From Planctomycetota bacterium (GTDB lineage Bacteria > Planctomycetota > UBA8742 > UBA2392): a stretch of 64,000 nucleotides of DNA. The translations under genes and the position numbers were made by a program. The notes below the pieces were generated by a model. The model was given only the letters and a program-made list of their open reading frames with translations. It did not search any database and was not told where the DNA came from. Positions 47,318 through 57,024 of the stretch are shown piece by piece. How positions within the stretch are numbered: the first letter of the stretch is position 1; the number at the start of each line of letters is the position of its first letter. The stretch is from positions 1 to 64,000 of the forward strand of contig JABARW010000022.1 in assembly GCA_019186845.1 (NCBI GenBank), written 5' to 3'.

Positions 47318-49507
47318 CTACTTCTCCCCGATGGTGCATAGCGCGCACCAGAGGCAGGCCTGGCGCACGGCCTGGGGATCTTCCGGCGTGCCCAAGGACT
47401 GGGCGGAGAGCGCATCGGGCTTGAGCAGAGCGACGACCAGCACCTCGCCGCTGATGGGCATCAGGCCGGCTTCCAGAAAGGCAGACTTCTCGATGTCCTC
47501 CAGCGAGGCACCGTCAAGATAGGGATCCTGCCGGCGCAGCAGGGTAATCAGGGCGCGGTAATCCAGGGACTGGCGATCCAGGTCGTCGGCGAGGCGCTCC
47601 TTGAGCGCTCCGACAATGTCCGTGATCTGGGTCGTGGAGGCCGTAAGGCTGACGGAAGACCCGCCCTGAAGTTCCTTGACATAGTGCCACTGAGCCGGGG
47701 TACCGGGGTCGCGCCCGACAAGCACCAGACAGGAGCGCAGGTCCAGGTCGCTCCCGTTCTCGAGGGTCAGCGCCCCTTCTGTTCCCGTAACGTTGAGCTT
47801 GAGTGACTCGCGCTTCACCGGTTCAGCGCCGATGAAGAACAGGTTCTGCCACTGCGAAAGCCCGCTGAGCGAAGTGGTGACTTCGCTGCCCGCCGTACGT
47901 GACGTGACGATCAGGGGGTCATTGGGCAGCCCCCGCACCGCACGCTCGGAAAGCTCCGCGGGCACAAGGGCCGCGGACAAACCCTGCTTGAAGGAATAGT
48001 CTCCTCCACCGGGCAGGTAGGCGCAGCCCAAGGTGTAGACCCCGGCGCGGCCTGTGCTGTTGTCGCTGACGATGACCCGTATCGCTTGTACGCGGTCGCC
48101 GGCGCGCTTGAACCAGTTGCCGATACCAAAGACGCCCACCACGGAAAGTACGCCCAGGACCAGCAATCCCGCGGGATAGAGTTCCGGGCGCCTGACCTTG
48201 CGAGCGAGGAAGAAAACACCAACGCCCGCTGCAAACACATAGACAAAGGCCACGATGATCATGGTGGCATTGCCCGGAATGCGATGACCGGCGATATCCA
48301 CGGCCTCCCGCCCGTTCTGCGAAGCCAGAATGTTCAGCGGCGTGCGGCCCATGCCCCGATCAGCCGCCTCGCGCAGGGCCTCGAAGACCAGGTTGGCGCC
48401 AGCCAGGGTCGGTCGGTCGTCTCCCACGGCGACGGTGAAGGGCGGCCGGGAGATGTCGGCATGAATGAAGACTACTTTGCCCGCACCGACGCGGGCCACG
48501 GAGATCAGGCCCCGGGCGCGGGATGAAGCGCGGGCTCGCCCGGCAGAAGTCCAGGCATCAAAGGTGGTCTCCAGGTCGGGACGCTCAAGCTTGAGCTTGG
48601 CCGGGGGACCTCCCGGCTGAGTTTCAGGCTGGACCTCGGGCGGGGCCTCGGCCGGCTTGGGCACCGCGGGGCCCGCACGCCCGGCCCGCCCGCGCCGGGG
48701 GTAATAGCCGGAGTACCCGCCATAAGCCAGGCGGCCCACCGCGCTGCTGCCAGTTGGCACCTCAAGCAGCTCGGCGAGCAGAAAGCCGTAATCGCCGACG
48801 CGAACCTGCCCTGCCCTGTTGGTGGCGGCAATTCCCAGGAGCTCTCCGGCAGGCAGGCCCGGATTGAAACTGGCTGCCGTGCGCGGCGAGAGGATGAGAG
48901 TGCCACCCGCCGCAACATACTCAAGCAGCGCCTCGTTCTGCTGACGGGTCAACTGCTCGCTGTTCACAATCAGCGCATCAAAGGAGGCCAGGGACTTCCA
49001 GTCGCTGACCCAGTCAACCAGCGGCGCCTCCAGCAGGGCGTAGTTCATGCTGAACGCGTTGACCGTTTCCAGCCGCGCCGCGCTGACAAAGCCTGCCACC
49101 ACGATATCCGAGCTCATGGGGCTGGCGTTGAACTGACTCTCGGCCACGGCCTCGAAACGACCATCTCCCACCGCGCGCTCGAGCACAACGCGACCGCTGG
49201 CCCCCATCTCGGTCAGGGGCAGGGTCAAGGGCACGAGGGCCTCTGCACGGCCCGCCTCCATGCTGAACTGGACGGAGTAAGTCGAGACATCACCGTTCGT
49301 GGCGCGGGACTGCCCCTCAACCTCAATCACGATACGGCCCGTAAAGGGTTGCAACTCCGTGCGCAGCACGGCAACCCGCACCGGCACATAGGGCGAACGG
49401 GTCACGCGGCCCACCCCGCAGGTCGCGAACACTTCGTAGTCTTCGCTGGAGGCAACCAGCGGCGCGCACAGCAGCAGAAGCAAGATGGCAAGGATCGTTC
49501 TCGGCAT
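47318..49507 (-). CDS. Membrane protein with glutamine-amidotransferase-like domain
   Basis: A 729-residue protein with a signal peptide (ILLLLLCAPLVASS), an extracytoplasmic beta-domain, then a ThuA/amidotransferase-like segment (LASFDALIVNSEQLTRQQN, followed by VAAGGTLILSP) without a visible catalytic triad, a low-complexity Pro-rich insert (about 280-320), two membrane helices (about 415-465) and a C-terminal domain. This style is common beside BatA-like genes in planctomycetes. ATG at 49507 has TATAAT 8 nt upstream, so the transcript is probably leaderless. It is coupled to the downstream metallopeptidase. Confidence 0.75.
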   Translation of the reverse strand: MPRTILAILLLLLCAPLVASSEDYEVFATCGVGRVTRSPYVPVRVAVLRTELQPFTGRIVIEVEGQSRATNGDVSTYSVQFSMEAGRAEALVPLTLPLTEMGASGRVVLERAVGDGRFEAVAESQFNASPMSSDIVVAGFVSAARLETVNAFSMNYALLEAPLVDWVSDWKSLASFDALIVNSEQLTRQQNEALLEYVAAGGTLILSPRTAASFNPGLPAGELLGIAATNRAGQVRVGDYGFLLAELLEVPTGSSAVGRLAYGGYSGYYPRRGRAGRAGPAVPKPAEAPPEVQPETQPGGPPAKLKLERPDLETTFDAWTSAGRARASSRARGLISVARVGAGKVVFIHADISRPPFTVAVGDDRPTLAGANLVFEALREAADRGMGRTPLNILASQNGREAVDIAGHRIPGNATMIIVAFVYVFAAGVGVFFLARKVRRPELYPAGLLVLGVLSVVGVFGIGNWFKRAGDRVQAIRVIVSDNSTGRAGVYTLGCAYLPGGGDYSFKQGLSAALVPAELSERAVRGLPNDPLIVTSRTAGSEVTTSLSGLSQWQNLFFIGAEPVKRESLKLNVTGTEGALTLENGSDLDLRSCLVLVGRDPGTPAQWHYVKELQGGSSVSLTASTTQITDIVGALKERLADDLDRQSLDYRALITLLRRQDPYLDGASLEDIEKSAFLEAGLMPISGEVLVVALLKPDALSAQSLGTPEDPQAVRQACLWCALCTIGEK

Positions 49508-49515
49508 GGGGGGCA

Positions 49516-49521
49516 ATTATA
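49516..49521 (-). promoter_or_regulatory. Consensus -10 box for leaderless transcript
   Basis: An exact TATAAT (minus strand) lies 8 nt before the ATG at 49507, with only GC-rich bases between and no Shine-Dalgarno sequence. It is the clearest example of the start-proximal -10 pattern in this window. Confidence 0.6.
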
Positions 49522-49579
49522 GGGGGAGTTGGCACCAAAGCGCAGCGAAGAAACTGTCGAAATAGACCGGGGGGACTCC

Positions 49580-50539
49580 ATGCTCGCATACGCCGACGCC
49601 CACGCTGACACCTTCTACGAAGCCGCCCTCAAGGGCCATGACCCTGCGCGCGACGACAGCCCGCTGCACATCAACCTGCCGCGCATGCAGGCCGCGGGAC
49701 AGACGCTGCAAATCTGCTCCATCTTCACGCCCTCGCGTTATTCCAAATCGGAAGCCACGGCTTTCGCCCACAGCATCATCGACTGTCTGGACCGTCACGT
49801 GGCCGCCCAGCCCCATGCCCTGGCCAAGGCCTCCCGGGCCGCCGATGTCGCCGCCCACCGCCCCCGTATCTCCCTCATTCCCTGGCTCGAAGGGGCCAGC
49901 CCCCTGGCCGGACGCCTGGAACTTCTGGACGAGTTCTATGCCCGCGGCGTGCGCGGCATCGGCCTGACACACAACCACCGCAACGAGGTGGCTGACGGCT
50001 GCGGCTGCAAGGAGCCGCGCCAGGGCCTGAGCGAATTCGGCCATCAGCTTGTGGAAAGGATGGAGGCCATCAGCGTTGCCGTTGACTGCGCGCACCTGCC
50101 GGAGCCGGCGTTTTCACAGGTGATGGCCCTGGCCAAGCGTCCTCCCTGCATTTCACATACGGGCTGCCGGGCGCTGGTCAATATCACGCGTAACGCCGAC
50201 GACGCCATGCTCAAGGCGATCGCGCAGCGCGGCGGATTTGTGGGCATTGACTTCTATCCCGGGCACCTGATCGAAGATGCCTTTGCGCCGGGGGCGCGCG
50301 CAGCGAAGGCCGACGACGTCGCCGCGCACGTCATGCATGCTGTGAACCTCTGCGGTGAAGAGCATGTGGGTTTTGGCAGCGACTTTGACGGATTTGAGGA
50401 CACCTGTACCGACCTCAGGCACCTGGGCGACCTGCGCAACCTCGAGGCCGCCCTGCGGGTGCGGGGCCTGAAGAATCACACCCTGGAACGCATCTTCTCG
50501 CGCAACCTCCTGAGCTACCTCCGACGCGTGCTGGACTGA
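49580..50539 (+). CDS. Membrane-dipeptidase family peptidase (M19)
   Basis: A 319-residue TIM-barrel zinc dipeptidase. Metal ligands are visible in DAHADT (residues about 6-11), the bridging Glu in WLEGA (about 112), the His sites in LTHNHRNE and ISHTGCRAL, and the Asp in GFGSDFDGFED (about 270). The C-terminus has the family NLLSYLRRVL. ATG at 49580 is preferred over an upstream open start, as it begins just before the DxH motif. There is no signal peptide, so it probably acts on dipeptides in the cytoplasm. It is divergent from the amidotransferase-like gene. Confidence 0.9.
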   Translation: MLAYADAHADTFYEAALKGHDPARDDSPLHINLPRMQAAGQTLQICSIFTPSRYSKSEATAFAHSIIDCLDRHVAAQPHALAKASRAADVAAHRPRISLIPWLEGASPLAGRLELLDEFYARGVRGIGLTHNHRNEVADGCGCKEPRQGLSEFGHQLVERMEAISVAVDCAHLPEPAFSQVMALAKRPPCISHTGCRALVNITRNADDAMLKAIAQRGGFVGIDFYPGHLIEDAFAPGARAAKADDVAAHVMHAVNLCGEEHVGFGSDFDGFEDTCTDLRHLGDLRNLEAALRVRGLKNHTLERIFSRNLLSYLRRVLD

Positions 50540-50586
50540 AGCTGCGTCCCCCTCGGCAAAGTGCTGCGCCGCACCGCCGCGGGGGT

Positions 50587-50592
50587 TACAAT
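50587..50592 (+). promoter_or_regulatory. -10 box for leaderless TPR-protein transcript
   Basis: TACAAT lies 6 nt before the ATG at 50599 with no Shine-Dalgarno sequence, as at the kinase and exonuclease genes. Confidence 0.45.
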
Positions 50593-50598
50593 CAGTTC

Positions 50599-51630
50599 AT
50601 GCAACAGCACACTCCCGAGCACAAGGCGTTTCTGCGCCAGCGCGTTCCGGCAGCCTATGCGCTGGTCAAGCCCGCCGTGGACAGCCTGACGGCCTGGCTG
50701 GCCGACCCCGCCCACGAGGGCGAGGCGCGCAACAGCGCGGAGTCGCGCAAACAGCTTATCGGCCTGGAAGACCCCGAACACAGTACGCCGCATGAACAAC
50801 TGCAGGAGACGGCCCGCCGCTGCTGCGACGCCCTGATGCTCGACCGCGACAACGCTGCGGCGCATTTCATGCTGGCGCGCGCCATCACCGAACTGGCGCG
50901 CTTTGACGAAGACGTCTACCACCCGGCGGCGCTGCGCGAGGCCATCCCCTTTGCCGAACGCGCCAGGGAGCTGGCGCCCAAGGTTGGCAAGGCCTGGCGC
51001 GCGATCATCGAAATCCAGATCCGCCTGGGCCGCTTCGAAATGGCCACGGACCTCCTGCGGGAATTGCAGCGTCTGGCCATCGCGCCGGGAACTCACGCAA
51101 CGCTCATGGCGCTCCTGTGCGAACGCCAGAACCTGCTGGAGGATGCCTGCGGCTGGTATGAAAAGGCCGTCAGCTTTGCCGCCCACAACGCCCGCCGCGC
51201 GGAGCTTTACACACTGCAGGCGCTGGACTTCGCCTTGCTGGGCCGCAAGTCAGACGCGGATCGGGCCTTCATGCTGGCCCTGCTCGAGGGCGGCCCCCAG
51301 GCATGGATTGCCCACAACTGGTCCGTGCTCAAGAACGACATGGGGAACTCCTGGGCCGCCGTCGAACTCAATCGGCGCGCCCTGATGTGGGACCCGGCAC
51401 TCGAGCCCGCCCAGGAGTTCCGCGACTACCTTCAAAACGCCTTCAAGGAACTCAAACGGGCCTGGCCCGCCGCCCAGGTGCTGCAGGAGGAGCAACTGCG
51501 CGGCATTGCCCTGCCGGGCTGCGACGCGGAAGTCATTGCCCGCCTCAATCTTCAGCCCTGGTCACCGCCCAGGCGCGGCGAGCGGGCGAGGGCCACGCGG
51601 ACCTTCCGCACGGGCCTCGAAGAAACCTGA
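50599..51630 (+). CDS. Cytoplasmic TPR-like protein
   Basis: A 343-residue helical protein without signal peptide. TPR-like helices run from about residue 65 to 290 (DRDNAAAHFMLARAITELAR, ELAPKVGKAWRAIIEIQ, LGRFEMATDLLRELQRLA), and the tail is Arg-rich. I do not recognise a specific family. It lies 59 nt after the dipeptidase but has its own likely promoter. It is convergent with the alpha-toroid gene, with 3 nt between the stops. Confidence 0.72.
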   Translation: MQQHTPEHKAFLRQRVPAAYALVKPAVDSLTAWLADPAHEGEARNSAESRKQLIGLEDPEHSTPHEQLQETARRCCDALMLDRDNAAAHFMLARAITELARFDEDVYHPAALREAIPFAERARELAPKVGKAWRAIIEIQIRLGRFEMATDLLRELQRLAIAPGTHATLMALLCERQNLLEDACGWYEKAVSFAAHNARRAELYTLQALDFALLGRKSDADRAFMLALLEGGPQAWIAHNWSVLKNDMGNSWAAVELNRRALMWDPALEPAQEFRDYLQNAFKELKRAWPAAQVLQEEQLRGIALPGCDAEVIARLNLQPWSPPRRGERARATRTFRTGLEET

Positions 51631-51633
51631 AGC

Positions 51634-54249
51634 TCACTTGCCGGTGATGGGTTTCTTGGGCGGCGCCTTGGCCGGATCCTCTTCGTCCGTGCGCGGCTTG
51701 GATTTGTCGAACTTGCGGTGGTCGGTGATGATGGGCATGGCCGCGCGCTTGAGGAAGAGAATGGCCATGCAGATGTTGGCCGACTGGGGAGTGAACTCAG
51801 GGCCACCCCCGCCGGCGCGCGGCGACAACGCGCGATTGGGCAAGTTGTCGGTTTTCCAGGTGCCGTCTTCTTCCTGCGAGTAGCAAAGCAGGTCGGCCCC
51901 CACGCGATACCAGTCCAGCTCACCGGGAAGCATGCGCACTTTCAGCAGCTCACAGCAGCGCTCAGTTGAGTAGAGGCCATAGAAGAAGCCGCAGCCGTCC
52001 CACAGCGGTGCGCCACCCGTCGCCACATGAAAGACGCGGCAGGACTCATCGACGTAATACTCGTGGCGAAGGTAAAGCAGCAGCCCCGCGATGCGGCGGT
52101 TGATTTCCTTCTCTAGGTCCTTCTCCAGCGAGCCGCGCAGGCGCAGCTCGTCCATGCAGATGGCGAGCGAGCTTCCGCCGGCCGCGGTCATGGCCAGGTC
52201 CGGCGGCGTCTTGATGCAGCTGTAGCCCCATCCTCCGGCCTCGGGGCTGAGTTCCTTGAACTCCTCGGGAACGGTGACCTTCGGCGCGGGGCTCTTGTCG
52301 GGGCTGCGAGAATCAGAGCGGCGGTGCGTTCCGGGAGGCGGGTTGTCGAGATTCACGGGGTAGAAAGTCTTGAGCAGGCGTTGCGTTTCGCGCTTGAATA
52401 CCTCGGTCTTCACTTCGCATCCCAACATGACCGCCGAGCGATAGCCCAGCATGGCGTACTGGGCATTGGAGTTATCACCGCCGCCCGCAAAGCCGTCCGT
52501 CTTTCCGACTTTCGCATAGGTCCAGCCGCCGTCGCCCCCGGTGTGGGCGCTGTCGAGGTGGCTGACCAGCTTCTGAAACAGCGCCATGCGCTCCTTGGGC
52601 AGGCTCTGGGCAAGCTTTTTGCGCGCCGCGACTCGGTCCTTCTCCGTACGGGCCTCCAGCATGCCCGACGCCTTGATCTCGGACTCGTAATACTTCTGGA
52701 AGAGCATGAGCATGATGGCCGCGTCGTAGCTGACGGTCTGGACCGAGAATTCCTTCTTCTCAAGCCAGGCAAGACCTTTCTTGACGGGCTCAGAATCGCG
52801 GGCACTGCCGCCATGGAGCAGCGTCAGCAGCACCAGAGCCTGATGCCCCGTGTAATGTTCAAAATGCCCGGGAAAATGCCCGTCATCGAGCTGACTTGCC
52901 GCCAGAAACGCGCATCCATCGGCGATGGCGTCAATGACCCGCTGGCGGAAGTCGTCGCTAACGACGCGCATCTGTGAAGCTTCGATCAGCGCCAGGGCGA
53001 GCATGACCTCCCCCAAGCGCGCAAGGTCAGCTTCCGCCAGAGGCGGTTTGGGCGCAAAGAACCCGCCGCACAGGTACAGGCTCATGAGCGAGGTCTCAAT
53101 AATCGCCGGCATGTCCCCGGGGGCGGAATCTGACGTGCCGTGCAGCCCCAGAGAAGCGGCGCGATCGCCCCGCGGCGCAAAGCTTCCATTCTTGCGCTGA
53201 CCCGCCACGAGATTGGTGAGGGTGTTCTTGTGCCAGTTCTCGGCGTTGGGCGTATCGGCCGGAACCAGTTCCCGCGGAAAGCCCGCGATGATGAGCCCAT
53301 AGCAGCCGTCATAGCCAAGGGCCCCGTAATAGGGCATGTACTTCTTCAATAGCGCAGGCGCCTGCTCCAAGGCCTTCTGGGCCGACGCGCGGCGCCCCTT
53401 GCTGAGAAGCTTGTCAGGGGCCTGGGCTGCCAGCGCAATGGCCCCCAACGCGAAGAGGTTGGAGTTTGCATCTTGGTAGGGCAACTCGAGGGGACCTCCG
53501 CTGTGCCAGCCCCTGTCGCCCTGGGCAGCGCGCAGAAGCAGGTCAAGGTCGGAGCTCCAGGCCTTGTCAGCCCCGTTGATGTCCAGGTCGAAGGCCGCCC
53601 GCGCAATGACGGCGCGCCAGTAGTGGTTCACAAACCAGGCGGCGGGAATCATCTGGTTGCCCTTGGGCGCCTGGGTGTGCTGGGCCTGCTCGTCGGCCAG
53701 ACGCAGAACATCGCGCCCCCGGGCCTTGAGCTTCTCGCGGGACTTGATGCCTTCCATCCGCGCCAACAGGCGTAGCGCCACCATTTCAATGGCGCAGGGC
53801 CCCAGCCCTTCCCCCGCCGACGGCATGGGCGACTGCACCAGGCGGTCCGCGGCCTGCTGAACCGGCGGCATCAGGGGAAGGCCGCTTTGCAGGACTACCA
53901 CGAGGCGCAGGCGCTCGGCCAAACTCAGAGGCTGGCTGCGCTCTTCCTCAAAGGGGGGCATGGAGGGCGCCTGATGGCGCCGACCCTTCATAACCTCGGC
54001 CTGGAGTTCCGGGCGAATGAGCCAGCGCAGAGCGTTGCACAGCGCCTGGGTTGCCTGGGGCATGGCGCCCACCAGTTCCCCGGCCTGCTTGAGCTCTTCC
54101 GGGTCAATGGCTGCTGGCTTCTGTGGCTGTCCGCCCGCAGCGCCGGGCTTTGGATCATCTTTGGCCTTCTGCGCGTCCTTGGGCGAGGCCAGGGCAATCA
54201 AGACAATCAGGCACAACGCCAAAGCCGCAGTCAGGCTGGTCTTGGTCAT
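51634..54249 (-). CDS. Secreted alpha-toroid protein (prenyltransferase/squalene-oxidase repeats)
   Basis: About 871 residues. ATG at 54249 starts a clear signal peptide (SLTAALALCLIVLIALAS); an upstream ATG at 54279 is possible. The mature protein has repeated helical units typical of the squalene-hopene cyclase/prenyltransferase toroid, e.g. DANSNLFALGAIALAAQ, NGSFAPRGDRAASLGLHGTS, DDGHFPGHFEHYTGHQALVL, GGWTYAK and GGWGYSCIKTPPDLAMTAAG. The DxDD cyclase motif is not visible, so it is probably a binding or structural protein rather than a terpene cyclase. Such proteins are abundant in planctomycetes. Confidence 0.8.
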   Translation of the reverse strand: MTKTSLTAALALCLIVLIALASPKDAQKAKDDPKPGAAGGQPQKPAAIDPEELKQAGELVGAMPQATQALCNALRWLIRPELQAEVMKGRRHQAPSMPPFEEERSQPLSLAERLRLVVVLQSGLPLMPPVQQAADRLVQSPMPSAGEGLGPCAIEMVALRLLARMEGIKSREKLKARGRDVLRLADEQAQHTQAPKGNQMIPAAWFVNHYWRAVIARAAFDLDINGADKAWSSDLDLLLRAAQGDRGWHSGGPLELPYQDANSNLFALGAIALAAQAPDKLLSKGRRASAQKALEQAPALLKKYMPYYGALGYDGCYGLIIAGFPRELVPADTPNAENWHKNTLTNLVAGQRKNGSFAPRGDRAASLGLHGTSDSAPGDMPAIIETSLMSLYLCGGFFAPKPPLAEADLARLGEVMLALALIEASQMRVVSDDFRQRVIDAIADGCAFLAASQLDDGHFPGHFEHYTGHQALVLLTLLHGGSARDSEPVKKGLAWLEKKEFSVQTVSYDAAIMLMLFQKYYESEIKASGMLEARTEKDRVAARKKLAQSLPKERMALFQKLVSHLDSAHTGGDGGWTYAKVGKTDGFAGGGDNSNAQYAMLGYRSAVMLGCEVKTEVFKRETQRLLKTFYPVNLDNPPPGTHRRSDSRSPDKSPAPKVTVPEEFKELSPEAGGWGYSCIKTPPDLAMTAAGGSSLAICMDELRLRGSLEKDLEKEINRRIAGLLLYLRHEYYVDESCRVFHVATGGAPLWDGCGFFYGLYSTERCCELLKVRMLPGELDWYRVGADLLCYSQEEDGTWKTDNLPNRALSPRAGGGGPEFTPQSANICMAILFLKRAAMPIITDHRKFDKSKPRTDEEDPAKAPPKKPITGK

Positions 54250-54383
54250 GGCGGGATCCGGGGCAACCACAGGGTTCATTGAGATTCTAGCGGCGCTGGC
54301 CGCAACCGCTACACAAGCCGACCGTATTGTGTTGTAATTGCGGGTCCGGGCTTACGCGGCAGCGCATAGAAAGCGAGACAACC

Positions 54384-55472
54384 ATGGCCGGCACCCTCGA
54401 TCAGGTCATGCCCTCCCCGATCCGCATCGAAGAGGACGAACAGGAGAACATCGCGCGGATCAAGGAGCTCAAGGCACAGTACGGAGAGCGCGTGATCGTG
54501 CTCGCCCACCATTATCAGCGTCTGGGTGTGCACGCCTGCGGCGACGTCACGGGTGACAGCTACGCACTGTGCAAAGCCGCCGCGAACACGGGTAAGGCCC
54601 GCGACATTATCTTCTGCGGCGTGCGCTTCATGGTCACCAGCGCCGCAACGCTTTGCCGCAACGACCAGCAGGTCTACCACCCGGACCGCAATGCCGGCTG
54701 CCCCATGGCGGACATGGCCAATCTGCCGCAGGTACTTCGCTCCTGGCTTGAACTCGGCGAGTTTGTGGACACCCGACAGGTCATTCCGGTCGTGTACATG
54801 AACAGCGACCTTGACCTCAAAGCCTTCTGCGGAGAACGCAACGGCATCGTCTGCACCAGCAGCAACGCCCGCAAGGTCTTTGACTGGAGCTTCGCGCGCG
54901 GCAAGAAGATCTTCTTCTTTCCTGACGAGCACCTGGGCCGCAATACGGCCAACGCCTACGGCATTGCCCGTGACGAAATCATCCTGTGGGACCCCCACCA
55001 GGTCCACGGCGGCCACTCAGCCCAAGCCATCGAGAAGGCGCGCGTCATACTGTGGAAGGGCTACTGCCACGTCCACACTCGCTACACGGTGGACATGGTC
55101 CACGAAGTACGCGCCAGGCACCCGGGCATCAAGATTGTGGTGCATCCCGAGTGCACCGAAGATGTCGTCAAGATCGCTGACGCCGTGGGCAGCACCAACT
55201 TCATTCAGGAGTACGTACACAAGATGAAGCCGGGCGACAAAGTGGCCATCGGCACCGAAGTGAACATGATTCACCGCATGAGCGTCCAGAACCCGGACAG
55301 GCTGGTCATTCCCATCGTGCGGTCGCTCTGCCCCAACATGTTCAAGATCAGCACGCGCGACCTGCGCGACTGCCTCGAACAACTGGACACATGGGAGCCG
55401 GTCAAGGTGGATCCGCGCGAGCAGCACTTCGCGAAGCTGGCCCTGGATAACATGCTGGCATGCGCCGGATAG
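54384..55472 (+). CDS. nadA: Quinolinate synthase
   Basis: A 362-residue 4Fe-4S enzyme that condenses iminoaspartate (from NadB) with dihydroxyacetone phosphate to quinolinate. The cluster cysteines are Cys157 (IVCTSSNA), Cys257 (VVHPECTEDV) and Cys316 (RSLCPNMFK). Other conserved parts are IVLAHHYQRL, VTGDSYALC, PVVYMNSDLDLKAFCGE, FPDEHLGRNTA and IGTEVNMIHRM. ATG at 54384 follows a weak GCGAG site. It is about 20 kb from nadB and divergent from the toroid gene. The short membrane gene downstream begins 12 nt after its stop. Confidence 0.96.
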   Translation: MAGTLDQVMPSPIRIEEDEQENIARIKELKAQYGERVIVLAHHYQRLGVHACGDVTGDSYALCKAAANTGKARDIIFCGVRFMVTSAATLCRNDQQVYHPDRNAGCPMADMANLPQVLRSWLELGEFVDTRQVIPVVYMNSDLDLKAFCGERNGIVCTSSNARKVFDWSFARGKKIFFFPDEHLGRNTANAYGIARDEIILWDPHQVHGGHSAQAIEKARVILWKGYCHVHTRYTVDMVHEVRARHPGIKIVVHPECTEDVVKIADAVGSTNFIQEYVHKMKPGDKVAIGTEVNMIHRMSVQNPDRLVIPIVRSLCPNMFKISTRDLRDCLEQLDTWEPVKVDPREQHFAKLALDNMLACAG

Positions 55473-55484
55473 CAGGGAGCTCGC

Positions 55485-55709
55485 GTGGCCTACCTGAATC
55501 TTACGCCCGTTGAGCTGACCGTGGTCATCGTACTGGGGCTTGGCCTCTTCGTGACGCCTGTGGTACTGATCCTGCTGGCGGTGTACGCCTTCAACAACTA
55601 CCAGACACAGCGCCGCTCGGAAGTGGTCGATCAGGCCCTGACCCGCGATGATGACATCGCGCCCCTGCCGCCCTCGGACAACCCGGCGGGCACGCCCAAG
55701 CGAACCTGA
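55485..55709 (+). CDS. Small single-helix membrane protein
   Basis: A 74-residue protein starting at GTG with a GGGAG site, 12 nt after nadA. It has one strong membrane helix (about 12-37), a short charged stretch with NNYQTQRRSE and an acidic/Pro-rich tail. No homology is recognised. Its position suggests co-transcription with nadA, and it is convergent with the radical SAM gene. Confidence 0.65.
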   Translation: MAYLNLTPVELTVVIVLGLGLFVTPVVLILLAVYAFNNYQTQRRSEVVDQALTRDDDIAPLPPSDNPAGTPKRT

Positions 55710-55719
55710 ACACTCGGCT

Positions 55720-57024
55720 TCAGGCCGGTTTCATCATTGTCTTGACGTCCGCCACGAGCATCCTGGGCGAGAGCCAGTCCACGCCCTGAACGTGCGCCAG
55801 CGAGGGTGGCACGTAGGTACAGTAGGGCTCGCTGGCCATGTAATCGCCCGTGACCGCATAGGCGCGCGAGCGCGCCCCCCCGCAGACGTCACGGAAGTCG
55901 CAGGCAAAGCACTTGCCCTTGAGCTGCGAAAAGTCGCGCATGCGCACGAGGTCAACCTGCTTGCGGTAGATCTCGACGATGTTCTGCTTCTTTACGTTGC
56001 CGCACTTCAGCGGCAGGAAGCCTGACGGGTAAACCTCGCCGTGGTGGTCAATGAAGATAAAGCCGTTACCGTCGTTCACGCCGCGGGCGGCCCGGCCCAT
56101 GGCGTCGCCGCGTGACCAGGCGCCGGGCAGCATCGGGCGCAACACCCACGGCGGCGGTGCATCCTTGCCGGTGGCTTCGGCGGGGCCGCCAATCTTGCCA
56201 TCGGAACCATAAACGGCGTTGGGCGGCACGTAACGCATCGAGTCCGCGGCGCGGCCTTCTTCGCGCTGGTGTTGAAGCACGATTCGGCGGTAATGCGGCG
56301 CGCTCGTGGCCTTGAAATCAAACTGGGCTTTCTTCGCTGTCTGGTAGAGCTTTTCGAGTACCTGCTCGTATTGCTCGGGCGAAATCTCGTCTTTCTCTTC
56401 GCCGCGCCCCGTGGGCACGAGGAAAAACGCGCTCCAGAGCGTCAGCCCAAGCCCCTGCATCAGCGCGCATAGGTTGTCAATGTCGTTGAGGTTCCAACGC
56501 GAGATCGTGGTGTTGATCTGAACTGTCAGACCCTCGGCAATGGCATCCTTGATCGCGCGCAGGGTGTGGTCGTAGCTGCCCGGTTGACGGCGGAAGTTGT
56601 CGTGGATTTCTTTGGTGCTTCCATCGAGAGATATGGCCATGCGGGTGAGGCCGGCCTCCTTCATTTTGTGGATGGCTTCACGAGTGAGCAAACCCGTCGC
56701 GCTGGGCGTGACGGCGCAGCGCAGGCCCACTTTGTCGGCGTGGCGGATGAACTCGTAAACGTCAGGCCGCTTGATGGGGTCGCCGCCGGTGATCACAAAT
56801 AGCGGTTTGGCCGTCTGGCTGAAGCCGGCGATGTCCTCAATCAGTTTGAGGCCCTGCTCTGTAGTGAGTTCCAGGGGGTCGCGATTGGGAATGGCCTCGG
56901 CGCGGCAATGCACGCAGCGCAGGTCACAGGCCCGGGTGATTTCCCAGATGGCAATGAAGGGGCTGACGTTGAAGTCGATGTCGAAGAAGTTGGGTTTGCC
57001 GCGGTGTTCGGTGGTCTGGCTCAT
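55720..57024 (-). CDS. Radical SAM/SPASM protein (TIGR04053-like)
   Basis: A 434-residue enzyme. The radical SAM cluster motif is ACDLRCVHCRAEA (Cys33, 37, 40), SAM contacts include ITGGDPIKRPD, and SLDGSTKEIHDNFR follows. The C-terminal SPASM-type region supplies further cysteines: LKCGNVKKQ, then KCFACDFRDVCGGARSRAYA and SEPYC. The overall wording matches the TIGR04053 group, related to NirJ and AhbD, which act in heme d1 and heme synthesis. The substrate is not proven. A TACAAT box at 57055-57060 (minus) may be its -10, leaving about a 24-nt leader. Confidence 0.85.
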   Translation of the reverse strand: MSQTTEHRGKPNFFDIDFNVSPFIAIWEITRACDLRCVHCRAEAIPNRDPLELTTEQGLKLIEDIAGFSQTAKPLFVITGGDPIKRPDVYEFIRHADKVGLRCAVTPSATGLLTREAIHKMKEAGLTRMAISLDGSTKEIHDNFRRQPGSYDHTLRAIKDAIAEGLTVQINTTISRWNLNDIDNLCALMQGLGLTLWSAFFLVPTGRGEEKDEISPEQYEQVLEKLYQTAKKAQFDFKATSAPHYRRIVLQHQREEGRAADSMRYVPPNAVYGSDGKIGGPAEATGKDAPPPWVLRPMLPGAWSRGDAMGRAARGVNDGNGFIFIDHHGEVYPSGFLPLKCGNVKKQNIVEIYRKQVDLVRMRDFSQLKGKCFACDFRDVCGGARSRAYAVTGDYMASEPYCTYVPPSLAHVQGVDWLSPRMLVADVKTMMKPA

